NCBI GenBank assembly: GCA_965229635.1
Contig: OZ245894.1
Coordinates: 1,302,001 to 1,366,000, forward strand
Reading direction: 5' to 3'
DNA length: 64,000 nt
Source of the DNA: BQJU01 sp965229635
GTDB taxonomy: Bacteria > Bacteroidota > Bacteroidia > Chitinophagales > Saprospiraceae
Shown here: piece after piece, positions 1 to 7,826 of the stretch
How the letters are laid out: each line of letters starts with the position of its first letter
How positions within the stretch are numbered: the stretch's first letter is position 1
The notes under the pieces: generated by a model
The model's input: only the letters and a program-made list of their open reading frames with translations
Databases searched by the model: none
What the model was told of the DNA's origin: nothing
Position numbers and translations under genes: made by a program

Positions 1-768
1 ATTGGACTCATCCTGCCTGATCATGGCAACTCGTTCATTGCCTATGACCGTTTCCGCGAATGGCAGATCCAACGTAAGAAGCCTTTCACTCTTTTCCAGA
101 AACTCATATTGAACAAACAATACATTTGCAAATTCTATGAATCGACCACATCGGCAACCAGGCTTACAGGAATTCGAACATTTGAAGTGTTCTCCTTTAT
201 CAAAAAATAATTCGGAGTTTGTTCCGCATTTTCTCTTATGATGTTCTCCCTCTAAAGTGTCTCCACCCTGCATCCAAAAGTTGTCTTCCTTTGATAAGGC
301 AATGATCTGTTTTGGGTCTATTCCTAATTTTTGCCAAGCCAGTAATGATTTCTCATCCCTGTTCACATAATCTCTGCCGATAAAGCCTCCTTCATAATAG
401 GATGCCCAAATCCTATCGGGATCGACCTTAATGTGATTTACGATCAAATCCCATAACTTGGACATGACATCAATTTGATTAAATTGACCAAATTCAAAAG
501 CGCCTGACATTTCGAACAAACTAAGATGATTCGGCTCTTTAGCCACTCTTTTTTTATCAAAATGCCTGAAGCAATCCTGGATAAGCACATATTTGTCCCC
601 TTCCCGGAGTTTTCCTTTCTTCAGTGAGCTTTCGATTTGTACTAATCCTGCACTCATGACAAAGGACATAGGAATCGACGGGTGAAGCATTTTCGCTCGT
701 GGAAGGGATGTAAAATTCAATTCCGTATAATAACTCAAAAAAAGTTTTCTAATCTCGGTATAACCCAC
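1..768 (-). CDS. Alanyl-tRNA synthetase-like catalytic-domain protein (partial, cut by window edge)
   Basis: Reading leftward off the window edge, the product resembles the class II catalytic core of alanyl-tRNA synthetase. It has an EIRKLFL start helix, a motif-2 region with QDCFRHFD and LFEMSGAFEFG, a DNFW segment, and a motif-3-like GNERVAM. Between motifs 2 and 3 there is a cysteine cluster (KCSNSC, PGCRC) that bacterial AlaRS does not normally carry and that could bind metal. It is probably a paralogue rather than the housekeeping enzyme, which is inference because the C-terminal half is outside the window. No ATG precedes the conserved region. I chose GTG at 768 because it matches the family N-terminus; CTG at 792, which has an AAGGAG 12 bases upstream, is the alternative. 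The frame is continuous with the stop codon of the preceding gene at 826-828. The role is unknown; amino acid activation is likely. Confidence 0.72.
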   Translation of the reverse strand, partial: MGYTEIRKLFLSYYTELNFTSLPRAKMLHPSIPMSFVMSAGLVQIESSLKKGKLREGDKYVLIQDCFRHFDKKRVAKEPNHLSLFEMSGAFEFGQFNQIDVMSKLWDLIVNHIKVDPDRIWASYYEGGFIGRDYVNRDEKSLLAWQKLGIDPKQIIALSKEDNFWMQGGDTLEGEHHKRKCGTNSELFFDKGEHFKCSNSCKPGCRCGRFIEFANVLFVQYEFLEKSERLLTLDLPFAETVIGNERVAMIRQDESN

Positions 769-825
769 AGTCTTTGTTTTGCTTTTGCACAGTTGAAATA
801 ATTTCTCCTTTATTGAATGAGGCTG

Positions 826-1821
826 TTATAAATTTTCTTTAACAATTCCAGTGATCTTTCTTTGGGCCTCTTCTGAAAATTCCAAATCCTCAAGGGTTAT
901 ATTTTGCGCTTTAAGTTCACGGGTGATTTTTGCTATCACATTCAAATCTATTCTTTCCATCAAGTCTTTAAGCTTTTTCTCAGCATCAGCATCTTTATAC
1001 CATTCCAGTACTTCTTTCCTGACAATCGGGATCAAATAATAATGTGGAAAAGCATTATTGTCATCTTTTAGAAAGACAAAAGAGGGAAAATCTTCATCAA
1101 AAACATATTCTTCATCAGTAGAATATCCATCTGCAATTTGGATTGCTCCATTTGACAGTTTTTCGTACTTTCGGCTATGGTGTAAAAAAATGGTTTGCCG
1201 GTCTTTAAAATGTAGTCCGTAAACTCTTTCTAAGGCCTTACCGGCATCAATTCGAATGTCGAAATCTCTGGTAAATCCAAATTCATACCATTCCGGGATT
1301 TCCTTCTTACTTAGTGCCGTTAAGGTGAAGTCATCTCCCAATAAGGCCACTGCCGAATCTCTGTCCATAACCATTTCATAACTACTATCGACTTTTTTTG
1401 CAGGGTGTAATATTTTGTATGGCTTTCTTCCCGACAATTCTGTCTCAAGAATGGAGTTAAGCTGTTCATAGGTATGATTAGCTTCATCTTTAGCAAGAGT
1501 AGTGTCTTTTATTATTTCACTAAGAAAGGTTCCGGTATAATCTGGATAAAGATGAATGTTATTTTCTTCTAAGGATCGGATCAATTCATTCGTAACGCCG
1601 GCATTAAACATCCGCTCCACTGTATCTATTACACCAAGCTCTTCAAGCTCTAATGCAATCATTTCTACTGCAATCGAAGATTCAAAGGAATCTTTTCCGG
1701 CGATAATTATTTTATTAGGTTTCTCGGGAGGAGAAGAGAGAGTCACTATCGCAGCTCCCACTATAGCAACAATTAGGATCAGGATCAGTAGAAATGTACT
1801 GTTTTTTTTCTTTTCGCTCAT
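826..1821 (-). CDS. Membrane-anchored glycine betaine/choline-type (OpuAC/OsmF-like) substrate-binding protein
   Basis: The 331-residue product has a lysine-rich N-terminus and one hydrophobic segment (about residues 9-29). An OpuAC-like periplasmic binding domain follows. It begins with IIIAGKDSFESS and contains the family hallmark NNIHLYPDYTGT near residue 95. Such domains bind quaternary amines for ABC importers. No lipobox is visible, so it is probably tethered by an uncleaved helix. No ABC ATPase or permease lies in the window. Instead the AlaRS-like gene follows on the same strand within about 60 bases, suggesting co-transcription. The fold assignment is good; the ligand is a guess. It could be a sensor or scavenging protein that is no longer coupled to transport. 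Confidence 0.75.
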   Translation of the reverse strand: MSEKKKNSTFLLILILIVAIVGAAIVTLSSPPEKPNKIIIAGKDSFESSIAVEMIALELEELGVIDTVERMFNAGVTNELIRSLEENNIHLYPDYTGTFLSEIIKDTTLAKDEANHTYEQLNSILETELSGRKPYKILHPAKKVDSSYEMVMDRDSAVALLGDDFTLTALSKKEIPEWYEFGFTRDFDIRIDAGKALERVYGLHFKDRQTIFLHHSRKYEKLSNGAIQIADGYSTDEEYVFDEDFPSFVFLKDDNNAFPHYYLIPIVRKEVLEWYKDADAEKKLKDLMERIDLNVIAKITRELKAQNITLEDLEFSEEAQRKITGIVKENL

Positions 1822-2470
1822 GATTTAAAGGATTATTCAAGGCAATAATTTATGGAAATAGTTGGTCATCTAAACCATACTTATTCGGCTTGATACCTCT
1901 ATTACAGATTATCAAATGATAAAGGTATCTTATAATGGTCTATTATATTAAGATCACTTCTAGTTTACTTCTTCTTGGATAGACGATCTCCTTTAGTTAG
2001 GGTAGAGGCGGGAATTTAGATAAAACCATCAGGCAGGTCCTTTGCCAGGGATAGAATTATAACCTCGAGTCTATTGATCCAGAATTTATTAAGTCAACGC
2101 CTTTCCTTAATAGTAATAGTTTGCTTAAAGCACTTTTGAATTTATGTTAGAAATGGAAAAGGTTGAAGGGCCGGAAGTCAAGAAGTTGTATGACGATTCA
2201 AGACTAAGACTTCGTCATAGAAGACATTTTTTGGGCTCAAGCTATTATGTTTTCCAAAATACAAGTTGTGCTTTTATCTTATAATAATGGTAAATATACA
2301 AAAGAAAAACGTTTGACCAAAGACTACACCATTTACAGGCAGCAAGAAAACTGGTTTTTGGGGCTTGAGACGATGGCTGGAAGTAGTCCTCAAGGATCGG
2401 CAATCTGGACTCTATTTGTCCTTGATAATGGGTACGCCTCCTAATCCTCGCTGCAGCGCAGCGACTCATC
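1822..2470. other. Non-coding stretch between the binding-protein gene and prfA
   Basis: No convincing gene is visible. A 46-codon open frame on the plus strand from 2144 has no recognisable motif. The stretch ends in two hairpin-forming sequences that are listed separately. A smaller inverted repeat (TCGCTGC and GCAGCGA) lies near 2447-2463. Confidence 0.5.
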
Positions 2471-2500
2471 TTAGCGGAAGGCTGCCGAGCCTTCCGCTAA
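2471..2500. repeat. Perfect 13-bp inverted repeat (REP-like hairpin)
   Basis: The arms TTAGCGGAAGGCT and AGCCTTCCGCTAA flank a 4-base GCCG loop. There is no flanking T-run on either strand, so this looks more like an intergenic REP-type palindrome than an intrinsic terminator. Confidence 0.7.
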
Positions 2501-2615
2501 GGTCCCCCTCACCAGTAAGCTCCATCGGAGCGACACATATTGTTGAAGATTTAGAAAATGAACAGACAGTTTCATCCCTCACTGCAGATGCTTTTGCAAA
2601 ACAACACCGCGGATG

Positions 2616-2636
2616 TTGGCAGTTGCCAACTGCCAA
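2616..2636. terminator. Palindrome abutting the 3' end of prfA
   Basis: Ten-base arms (TTGGCAGTTG and CAACTGCCAA) surround one central base and end directly next to the prfA stop codon. It is suited to stop or stabilise the prfA transcript, but no U-tract follows on the minus strand, so the terminator role is tentative. Confidence 0.45.
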
Positions 2637-3704
2637 CTACTCCTCCCCCGCCTTCATTTTATCGGCATTGTCCGCAACTTGCAGCGCCTCGATGATATCA
2701 TCGATCTGGCCGTCCATCACCTGATCGAGGTTGTAGAGGGTGAGGTTGATGCGGTGATCGGTGAGGCGGTTTTGTGGGAAATTGTAGGTACGGATCTTTT
2801 CGGAGCGGTCGCCGGAGCCGACTTGCAGGCGGCGTTGCTCGGCTACGGAGGAGGCTTCTTCCTTGCGTTGCACCTCTACGATCTTGACCATCAATCGCTG
2901 AAGGGCGATCTCGCGGTTTTTGATCTGGGAGCGGCTGTCCTGACTTTCCGAAACGATACCGGTAGGAATATGCGTAATCCGTACGGCCGATTCGGTCCGG
3001 TTGACGTGCTGACCACCCGCGCCGCTGGCCCGAAATACGTCGTAGCGCAGTTCGTCTTTGCGCACATTAACCTCTTCGGGTTCTATCTTTGGCATCACCG
3101 CTACCGTTGCGGCAGAGGTGTGCACTCGCCCCTGCGATTCGGTCTTGGGTACCCGCTGCACCCGGTGGCCACCTGATTCAAATTTGAGCTTGCCGTACAC
3201 CTCATCACCAGATACTTCCAGCACGATTTCTTTATAACCACCGGCGGTACCTTCATTGGCGGAAACCACTTCGGCACTCCAGCCCTGGTTGTCGAAATAA
3301 CGGCTGTACATGCGGTATAGGTCACCGGCAAATAGGCTGGCCTCGTCGCCACCCGTACCGGAGCGGATTTCAAAAATGACGTCCTTATCGTCATTGGGAT
3401 CTTTGGGGATGAGCAGCATCTTGATCTTTTCCTCCATCTCCTCCTGCTTCGGCTCCAGCTCTTCCAGTTCCATCTGGGCCATTTCCTTCATCTCCTTATC
3501 GGCGAGCATCTCTTTGGCGGTCTCGATATTTTCGAGTAGCTCCTTGTATTCCAGATAGGCTTCCACCACCACCTTGAGGTCTTTGTACTCCTTTCCAATC
3601 TTCATATACCGATCCATATCCGAAATGACCTCGGGGTCGGCCATCTGTTCTTCCAGATAATTATAGCGATCGTATATGGCTTCCAGCTTGTCTAACATCT
3701 TCAC
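2637..3704 (-). CDS. prfA: Peptide chain release factor 1
   Basis: RF1 reads UAA and UAG in the ribosomal A site and triggers hydrolysis of the finished peptide. The 355-residue length is normal. Visible parts are an N-terminal coiled-coil domain (about 1-100), the codon-reading loop with RVPKTESQG and the discriminating tripeptide P-K-T at 186-188, and the catalytic GGQ at 230-232 within SGAGGQHVN. The P-x-T tripeptide marks RF1 rather than RF2, which has S-P-F; lysine in the middle is not the textbook P-A-T or P-V-T. The gene is divergent from tsaB, with about 150 bases between the start codons. ATG at 3704 is followed two codons later by a second ATG. Confidence 0.97.
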   Translation of the reverse strand: MKMLDKLEAIYDRYNYLEEQMADPEVISDMDRYMKIGKEYKDLKVVVEAYLEYKELLENIETAKEMLADKEMKEMAQMELEELEPKQEEMEEKIKMLLIPKDPNDDKDVIFEIRSGTGGDEASLFAGDLYRMYSRYFDNQGWSAEVVSANEGTAGGYKEIVLEVSGDEVYGKLKFESGGHRVQRVPKTESQGRVHTSAATVAVMPKIEPEEVNVRKDELRYDVFRASGAGGQHVNRTESAVRITHIPTGIVSESQDSRSQIKNREIALQRLMVKIVEVQRKEEASSVAEQRRLQVGSGDRSEKIRTYNFPQNRLTDHRINLTLYNLDQVMDGQIDDIIEALQVADNADKMKAGEE

Positions 3705-3818
3705 ATTTGTTTAATGAGGCCAAAATTAATAACTTATTTTGGAATTTGTTCCAACAGGAAAACAAACCCGCCTTCTTTCGTAAAAGTTTCGGGCCAGGTA
3801 ATAATCTCGACCCGCTAC

Positions 3819-3849
3819 TTGCAGGGACAGCACCAATCCGCTATTTTTG
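3819..3849 (+). promoter_or_regulatory. Bacteroidota-type promoter for tsaB
   Basis: TTG at 3819-3821 and a perfect -7 box TATTTTTG (consensus TAnnTTTG) at 3842-3849 are separated by 20 bases, the spacing expected for the primary sigma factor of Bacteroidota. The tsaB ATG begins only 9 bases after the box, so the transcript would have almost no leader. Confidence 0.6.
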
Positions 3850-3857
3850 CGCGCACT

Positions 3858-4547
3858 ATGGCCTTGATTCTCAATATAGAAACCGCAACGGATGTCTGTT
3901 CCGTGGGCTTGTCGCGCGATGGGCTGCCCATTGTCCGCAAGGATGCTTCCGGTACCTTTCAGCACGCCAGCCAGATTACTTTACTGGTACAGGCTTGCGC
4001 CAATGCGGCCGATGTCCGGCTGAATGACCTGGATGCGGTAGCCGTTTCGGCTGGTCCAGGTTCCTATACCGGTTTAAGGGTCGGTACGTCCACGGCAAAA
4101 GGAATCTGCTATGCGCTGGACAAGCCGTTACTGGCCATTCCTACCCTCCAGGCGCTGGCCCATTCCGCTCATTTGCAACAGCAGAAAGACGCCCTTTACC
4201 TGCCCATGATTGATGCCCGCCGTATGGAGGTGTACACAGCGATATTTGACGCTGATAATCGTGCACTGACCGAGACGGAGGCAAAAATTATTGATGAAAC
4301 GGCTTTCAGCAAATGGAGGGATCAAGGCAAAAGAATCTATTTCCTCGGCGATGGAGCCGAAAAATGTCGTGCGGTTTTATCGCATGCGTATTTTGAGTAC
4401 CTACCGGTCCTTTGTTCGGCAGATCACTTGGCGGCTTTAGCCGAAGAAGCCTTTCAGCATCAGCAGTTTGTCGATGTGGCCTATTATTCACCCTTTTACC
4501 TCAAACCACCCAACATTACCAAGTCGAAAAAGAATATTTTGGGGTAA
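3858..4547 (+). CDS. tsaB: tRNA threonylcarbamoyladenosine biosynthesis protein TsaB
   Basis: TsaB is the non-catalytic partner of TsaD in the complex that makes t6A at position 37 of ANN-reading tRNAs. Starting at ATG 3858 gives 229 residues, the usual family length, beginning MALILNIETATDVCSVGL. The SAGPGSYTGLRVG motif near residue 65 is diagnostic of the ASKHA-fold TsaB/YeaZ family. The frame is open further upstream to 3714, but that extension overlaps the promoter and has no family match. The gene stands alone, divergent from prfA. Confidence 0.93.
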   Translation: MALILNIETATDVCSVGLSRDGLPIVRKDASGTFQHASQITLLVQACANAADVRLNDLDAVAVSAGPGSYTGLRVGTSTAKGICYALDKPLLAIPTLQALAHSAHLQQQKDALYLPMIDARRMEVYTAIFDADNRALTETEAKIIDETAFSKWRDQGKRIYFLGDGAEKCRAVLSHAYFEYLPVLCSADHLAALAEEAFQHQQFVDVAYYSPFYLKPPNITKSKKNILG

Positions 4548-4900
4548 AATCGATAATATTTCAAGAATTATATATACGAAATGGTCTTTTGAAACGTTCT
4601 CTTAGAGAAAACACAAACATCCTTCTATCTACTACACTCACTTCTGTGAATAATTCACACCACACTTGCCCTATCAACAGTGTCCACTGAATCAAAAACA
4701 GCCACTGGAAGAAAAGAACAATTATACCCGGCATCCTTTTGGCGAGTATAGATTAATATATTTTTATTATGTAAATATTTTTGCTATTTTTGTTTAAGTA
4801 TCAGCGCTTTTACAGTTGAGGATTAGGACTAATATTAAGTTGGTACGATATTTGGAACAAGAATTATGAACAAATTTGTTAATCTCTTAAAAACATCAAA
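4548..4900. other. AT-rich intergenic leader upstream of the ArsR-type pair
   Basis: No gene is visible. Two overlapping TATTTTTG boxes at 4776-4783 and 4785-4792 fit the -7 consensus but lack a partner TTTG at the right distance. TGGTACG then TTTGG at 4841-4854 faintly resembles a sigma-54 element but lacks the -12 GC. Confidence 0.35.
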
Positions 4901-5239
4901 ATGAGAAAGCAAAAGAACGAGACCGTCGTTTTAAAGAAGGGCAAAAGCGACATTCAGCTCGACTATGCTGAGTTGCGAAAGGCGGTATTGGTGTTGCGTG
5001 CAATAAACCACAAACTACGTCAACGAATTATTGATCTGTTGGAAGAGCACGAAAGCATGACTGTTACCGATATTTACATCAAACTGCGTCTGGAGCAATC
5101 CGTTGCTTCACAGCATTTGGCCATTTTGCGCCGTGCCGGCGTGGTGATCACTGATCGTCAGGGTAAGTTTATTCACTATTCCCTCGACCGCAGTCGTTTG
5201 ATGCAAATTTCCAAGCTGATCGAAGAATTGGCAGCCTGA
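4901..5239 (+). CDS. ArsR/SmtB-family winged-helix transcriptional regulator (copy 1)
   Basis: A 112-residue DNA-binding protein with the ArsR winged-helix core: LRAINHKLRQRIIDLL, the recognition-helix segment LEQSVASQHLAILRRAGVV and the wing RQGKFIHYSLD. A charged N-terminal tail of about 25 residues precedes it. The metal-binding CVC motif of ArsR/SmtB helix alpha-3 is absent (LRLEQSVAS instead), so it is unlikely to sense metals the classical way. It is followed by a terminator and then by a second, closely related gene in the same direction, suggesting tandem duplication. The target is unknown; autoregulation or a role in the paired locus is inference. Confidence 0.88.
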   Translation: MRKQKNETVVLKKGKSDIQLDYAELRKAVLVLRAINHKLRQRIIDLLEEHESMTVTDIYIKLRLEQSVASQHLAILRRAGVVITDRQGKFIHYSLDRSRLMQISKLIEELAA

Positions 5240-5330
5240 TTATACGGCTTGGGATCGTATTCCCAACCTCAAAATACAACACTAATCAATGTGCCAGACT
5301 TGCCCGGCGGCAATGAACGGCAAAAAACAC

Positions 5331-5371
5331 AAAATGCTGTAAATCAGGTCGATTTGCGGCATTTTTTATTT
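5331..5371 (+). terminator. Intrinsic terminator of ArsR-type gene 1
   Basis: A 15-base stem (AAAATGCTGTAAATC with GATTTGCGGCATTTT, two G-U pairs) and loop AGGTC are followed by a T-rich run. This separates the two ArsR-type genes into independent transcripts. Confidence 0.75.
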
Positions 5372-5446
5372 TCCAACTTTGAAAAAATAAAAATAAAACG
5401 CATATTTGCTGATATATTTTGATCGGCATACTATAACTACACAACT

Positions 5447-5755
5447 ATGAGAAAAGCAAGAGTTAACATCAACAACGACAAACTCCATTCGTCCTCGGAG
5501 TTGTTGCGGGCCTTGGCTCACCCCCTGCGGTTGAAGATTTTATCTTTTATCGACCGCAATTCAACCATCAATGTAAACAAGATTTACAACACGCTCAATT
5601 TGGAGCAATCCATTACCTCTCAGCACCTGCGCATTTTGCGCGTTGCAGGATTGGTTAGGACGGAGCGTGAAGGAAAATTTATCCACTACAGCCTCAATTA
5701 TGACCGTATCGGCAATACCATTACGGCCATTCGCTCTTTTATTGAGCAGGACTAG
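5447..5755 (+). CDS. ArsR/SmtB-family winged-helix transcriptional regulator (copy 2)
   Basis: A 102-residue paralogue of the upstream gene, sharing the ALxHPLRLKILSFID helix, LEQSITSQHLRILRVAGLV and the wing REGKFIHYSLN. Like copy 1 it lacks cysteine metal ligands in the recognition region. Its own leader (about 200 bases) and both flanking terminators suggest separate control. The two proteins are alike in the DNA-reading helix, so they may share operators or heterodimerise; that is inference from sequence similarity alone. Confidence 0.88.
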   Translation: MRKARVNINNDKLHSSSELLRALAHPLRLKILSFIDRNSTINVNKIYNTLNLEQSITSQHLRILRVAGLVRTEREGKFIHYSLNYDRIGNTITAIRSFIEQD

Positions 5756-5772
5756 GAGGATACATTTTCCAC

Positions 5773-5818
5773 AAAAAAAAACCGGCAGCGAATGAGCATT
5801 CGTCGCCGGTTTTTTTTG
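5773..5818. terminator. Bidirectional intrinsic terminator
   Basis: A CCGGC...GCCGG stem with a GC-rich extension is flanked by an A-run on the left and a T-run on the right. It can end transcription of the ArsR-type gene from the left and of the minus-strand lipoprotein gene from the right. Confidence 0.85.
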
Positions 5819-5831
5819 TTTGCACCAAACC

Positions 5832-6662
5832 TCAATCCACCGTATTCTCCTCAATCCAGGCAATCTCCTCCTCGGTGGGGGGCACATACTTGATATAGCT
5901 TTCGTGGATTTGCTTTTTGATAAAAACGTCCGGTTGTTCGGGATCGGATTTGGCGTAAAAACTCAACTCCAATTGTCGGCGGTCAATTTCCTTTGGAAAG
6001 TCAAAAAAGACGTAATTTTCAGCGTTTTCTTCCCGGTTAGCATCGGTGTCCTTCAGAAGAAATTGCAGTGGGGTATTAAATACCGAATCGATGGCTACCA
6101 TGGTGATCGACTGGTTGCCACCCTCTAAAAAAGGAAGCTTTTCAATGCCAATGCTCTGATCAGAAGTGTCGACCTTAATTTCCCACTTAAATAGCTTTCC
6201 CGCCCGGTACTTAGGCTTTTTTCCCCTTGATTGTTGAATGTAGGTTTTGATGTGCTTAAAATACACGGAAGTGCCACGCCTTCTACCGATATAAAACTGA
6301 TCGAGATTGTTCAGGTTAATCTTGTTGGTACTGGCATCAATCACATTTTTAGTGGAAGCGTATATAAAAATATCTGTAATGGGATTGATGAAAATATAGG
6401 TTTCATCCTTGATTTTAGCTTTCCGATCCTCCAGCGATAATTTGTCGACATCTCCGCAGGGTACATAGCTGGGGTAGGGAATAATTTCCGGTAAAGTACC
6501 CTCTAAATTAGCGACCAGCTCTTCACAAATGCGCAGGGTATACCGCTCAAAACCGGTTTCCTCCGGGTACTGATCCGGATCGTCAATGGGGATGTCGGTA
6601 TTTTTATAAACCTTACACCCTCCCAGAAGCAGGGCTGCAATCAACAATAGGGGCGTTCTCAT
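5832..6662 (-). CDS. Hypothetical lipoprotein
   Basis: The 276-residue product begins with a lipoprotein signal peptide ending in LLLGGC (Cys16 would be lipidated), so it should be anchored in the outer or inner membrane. The mature part is acidic, and I recognise no domain. Its ATG overlaps the stop of the upstream secreted-protein gene by four bases (6659-6662), indicating translational coupling and a shared function. If the upstream protein really is a toxin-23-like protein, this could be a partner or immunity lipoprotein, but that is speculation. A shared terminator lies just beyond its stop. Confidence 0.7.
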   Translation of the reverse strand: MRTPLLLIAALLLGGCKVYKNTDIPIDDPDQYPEETGFERYTLRICEELVANLEGTLPEIIPYPSYVPCGDVDKLSLEDRKAKIKDETYIFINPITDIFIYASTKNVIDASTNKINLNNLDQFYIGRRRGTSVYFKHIKTYIQQSRGKKPKYRAGKLFKWEIKVDTSDQSIGIEKLPFLEGGNQSITMVAIDSVFNTPLQFLLKDTDANREENAENYVFFDFPKEIDRRQLELSFYAKSDPEQPDVFIKKQIHESYIKYVPPTEEEIAWIEENTVD

Positions 6663-7627
6663 TTGGAAAAGTATTTTGCGTATTGATAGTTAAACCCCAA
6701 AGCAAAAGTGGGTTTGGTAAAAACAGATGGGTGGAAAGCTGCTCCCAGTGAATCATGAATCCAGTTTTGCAAGTCATTGTTGCCTTTTACATTATAAATG
6801 GAAGCCGCCAGTCCCAGTCCCTGCCGGAAGCTGTGGTAGCTCAGCCGCCACCGATTTTGATTGTAATAAAATGCCTGGGGATTCTTGTAGGAAATGTAGT
6901 TGATATCGAGATGGCTGGCAAATTCATAGGCGTAGCGAATATATCCCGTAAATTTGTGAAAACTCAGTTCAAACAGGGTTGGTTCACCAAACAGGCGGTG
7001 GTGCAATGCAAAGCAGATTCCTCCGGTATAATACCGATCAAAGCCATCTCCGGTAAAGAGCCATACGATGGGAGGGCCGCCGTCATTGTAATAGGATATC
7101 TGTCCGGTGCGATCAATGTTGAGGTTGACAAAACCAACCTGCTGCGCTTCCTTCAACGGATCATTGCTGATGATATAGTTGGTACCAATTCCCAGCGAAA
7201 AATGGTAGACATTTTGCAGAGGATTGGCCGAAAGGTCCGAAAAATAGTAGAGTGGGGCTACGATTTTGGAGAAGTCGTCCTGGGATCGGTGATTGAAGCC
7301 AAGGTTTAGTGTCAGGCTATTCACAAAATCCAGGTAGATTGCCTTGCGCTGGTATTTTAGCGGTGTGCCAATCCCACCTGTGTACAGCTGCATTTCTGAG
7401 TGAAAGGCCGGGTAGAAATAGGGCAATGCCTTAATGCGCTTGCCCACACCGGCAGCGAGCGATAAACGGAAGTTATTGAATTTTTGAATTTCAAAACTGG
7501 CCTTGACGGCAAAGCCAAACTGTACGGAGGAGGAAGCATAGCGAGTTACTTCCGAGTTGTCGATTTGCCCACGGACCCAATAGACCATCGAGACAACCAA
7601 CAATAGGGTTGATAATGCGTTTTTCAT
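6659..7627 (-). CDS. Secreted protein with barrel-like features; possible polymorphic-toxin-type-23-like domain
   Basis: The 322-residue product carries a signal peptide (cleavage near residue 20, after VRG) and alternating aromatic strands typical of outer-membrane or beta-rich secreted proteins. The middle segment with SYYNDGGPP, GDGFDRYYTGG and FHKFTGYIR reminds me of Bacteroidota proteins annotated as polymorphic toxin type 23, but I cannot confirm the family. It is the first gene of a two-gene unit with the overlapping lipoprotein gene. A TATTTTTG -7 box lies on the minus strand at 7657-7650, about 22 bases before the start, without an evident -33 element. Confidence 0.55.
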   Translation of the reverse strand: MKNALSTLLLVVSMVYWVRGQIDNSEVTRYASSSVQFGFAVKASFEIQKFNNFRLSLAAGVGKRIKALPYFYPAFHSEMQLYTGGIGTPLKYQRKAIYLDFVNSLTLNLGFNHRSQDDFSKIVAPLYYFSDLSANPLQNVYHFSLGIGTNYIISNDPLKEAQQVGFVNLNIDRTGQISYYNDGGPPIVWLFTGDGFDRYYTGGICFALHHRLFGEPTLFELSFHKFTGYIRYAYEFASHLDINYISYKNPQAFYYNQNRWRLSYHSFRQGLGLAASIYNVKGNNDLQNWIHDSLGAAFHPSVFTKPTFALGFNYQYAKYFSK

Positions 7628-7826
7628 TTGGTAAATGAGGGGTTTTATTCAAAAATACGGATTTTTTTGATGAGATGCTGACGTATTTTCTCAGCGCATG
7701 TTGGGAGGTGGCGCCTTAAAACAGACACTCACCGTTAAACCATTTGCACCAACAATAGAATACCGATATATTACAGACCGGTATCAAAACATACCCCTTT
7801 CTTGATTTTAAAACTAATGTAGCAGT

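Noticed and set aside
1..210. Plus-strand open frame of 69 codons at the left edge
   Set aside because: It is antisense to the AlaRS-like gene, whose minus-strand translation carries conserved class II motifs.
2245..2724. Several 65-119-codon frames left of prfA
   Set aside because: They overlap each other, the hairpins and the prfA 3' end, with repetitive or antisense composition.
3714..3857. Longer TsaB start
   Set aside because: The extension overlaps the consensus promoter and would exceed the family length.
4776..4792. Two overlapping TATTTTTG boxes as promoters of the ArsR-type gene
   Set aside because: No TTTG element lies 19-21 bases upstream, and the boxes occur in a long T-rich run where they can arise by chance.
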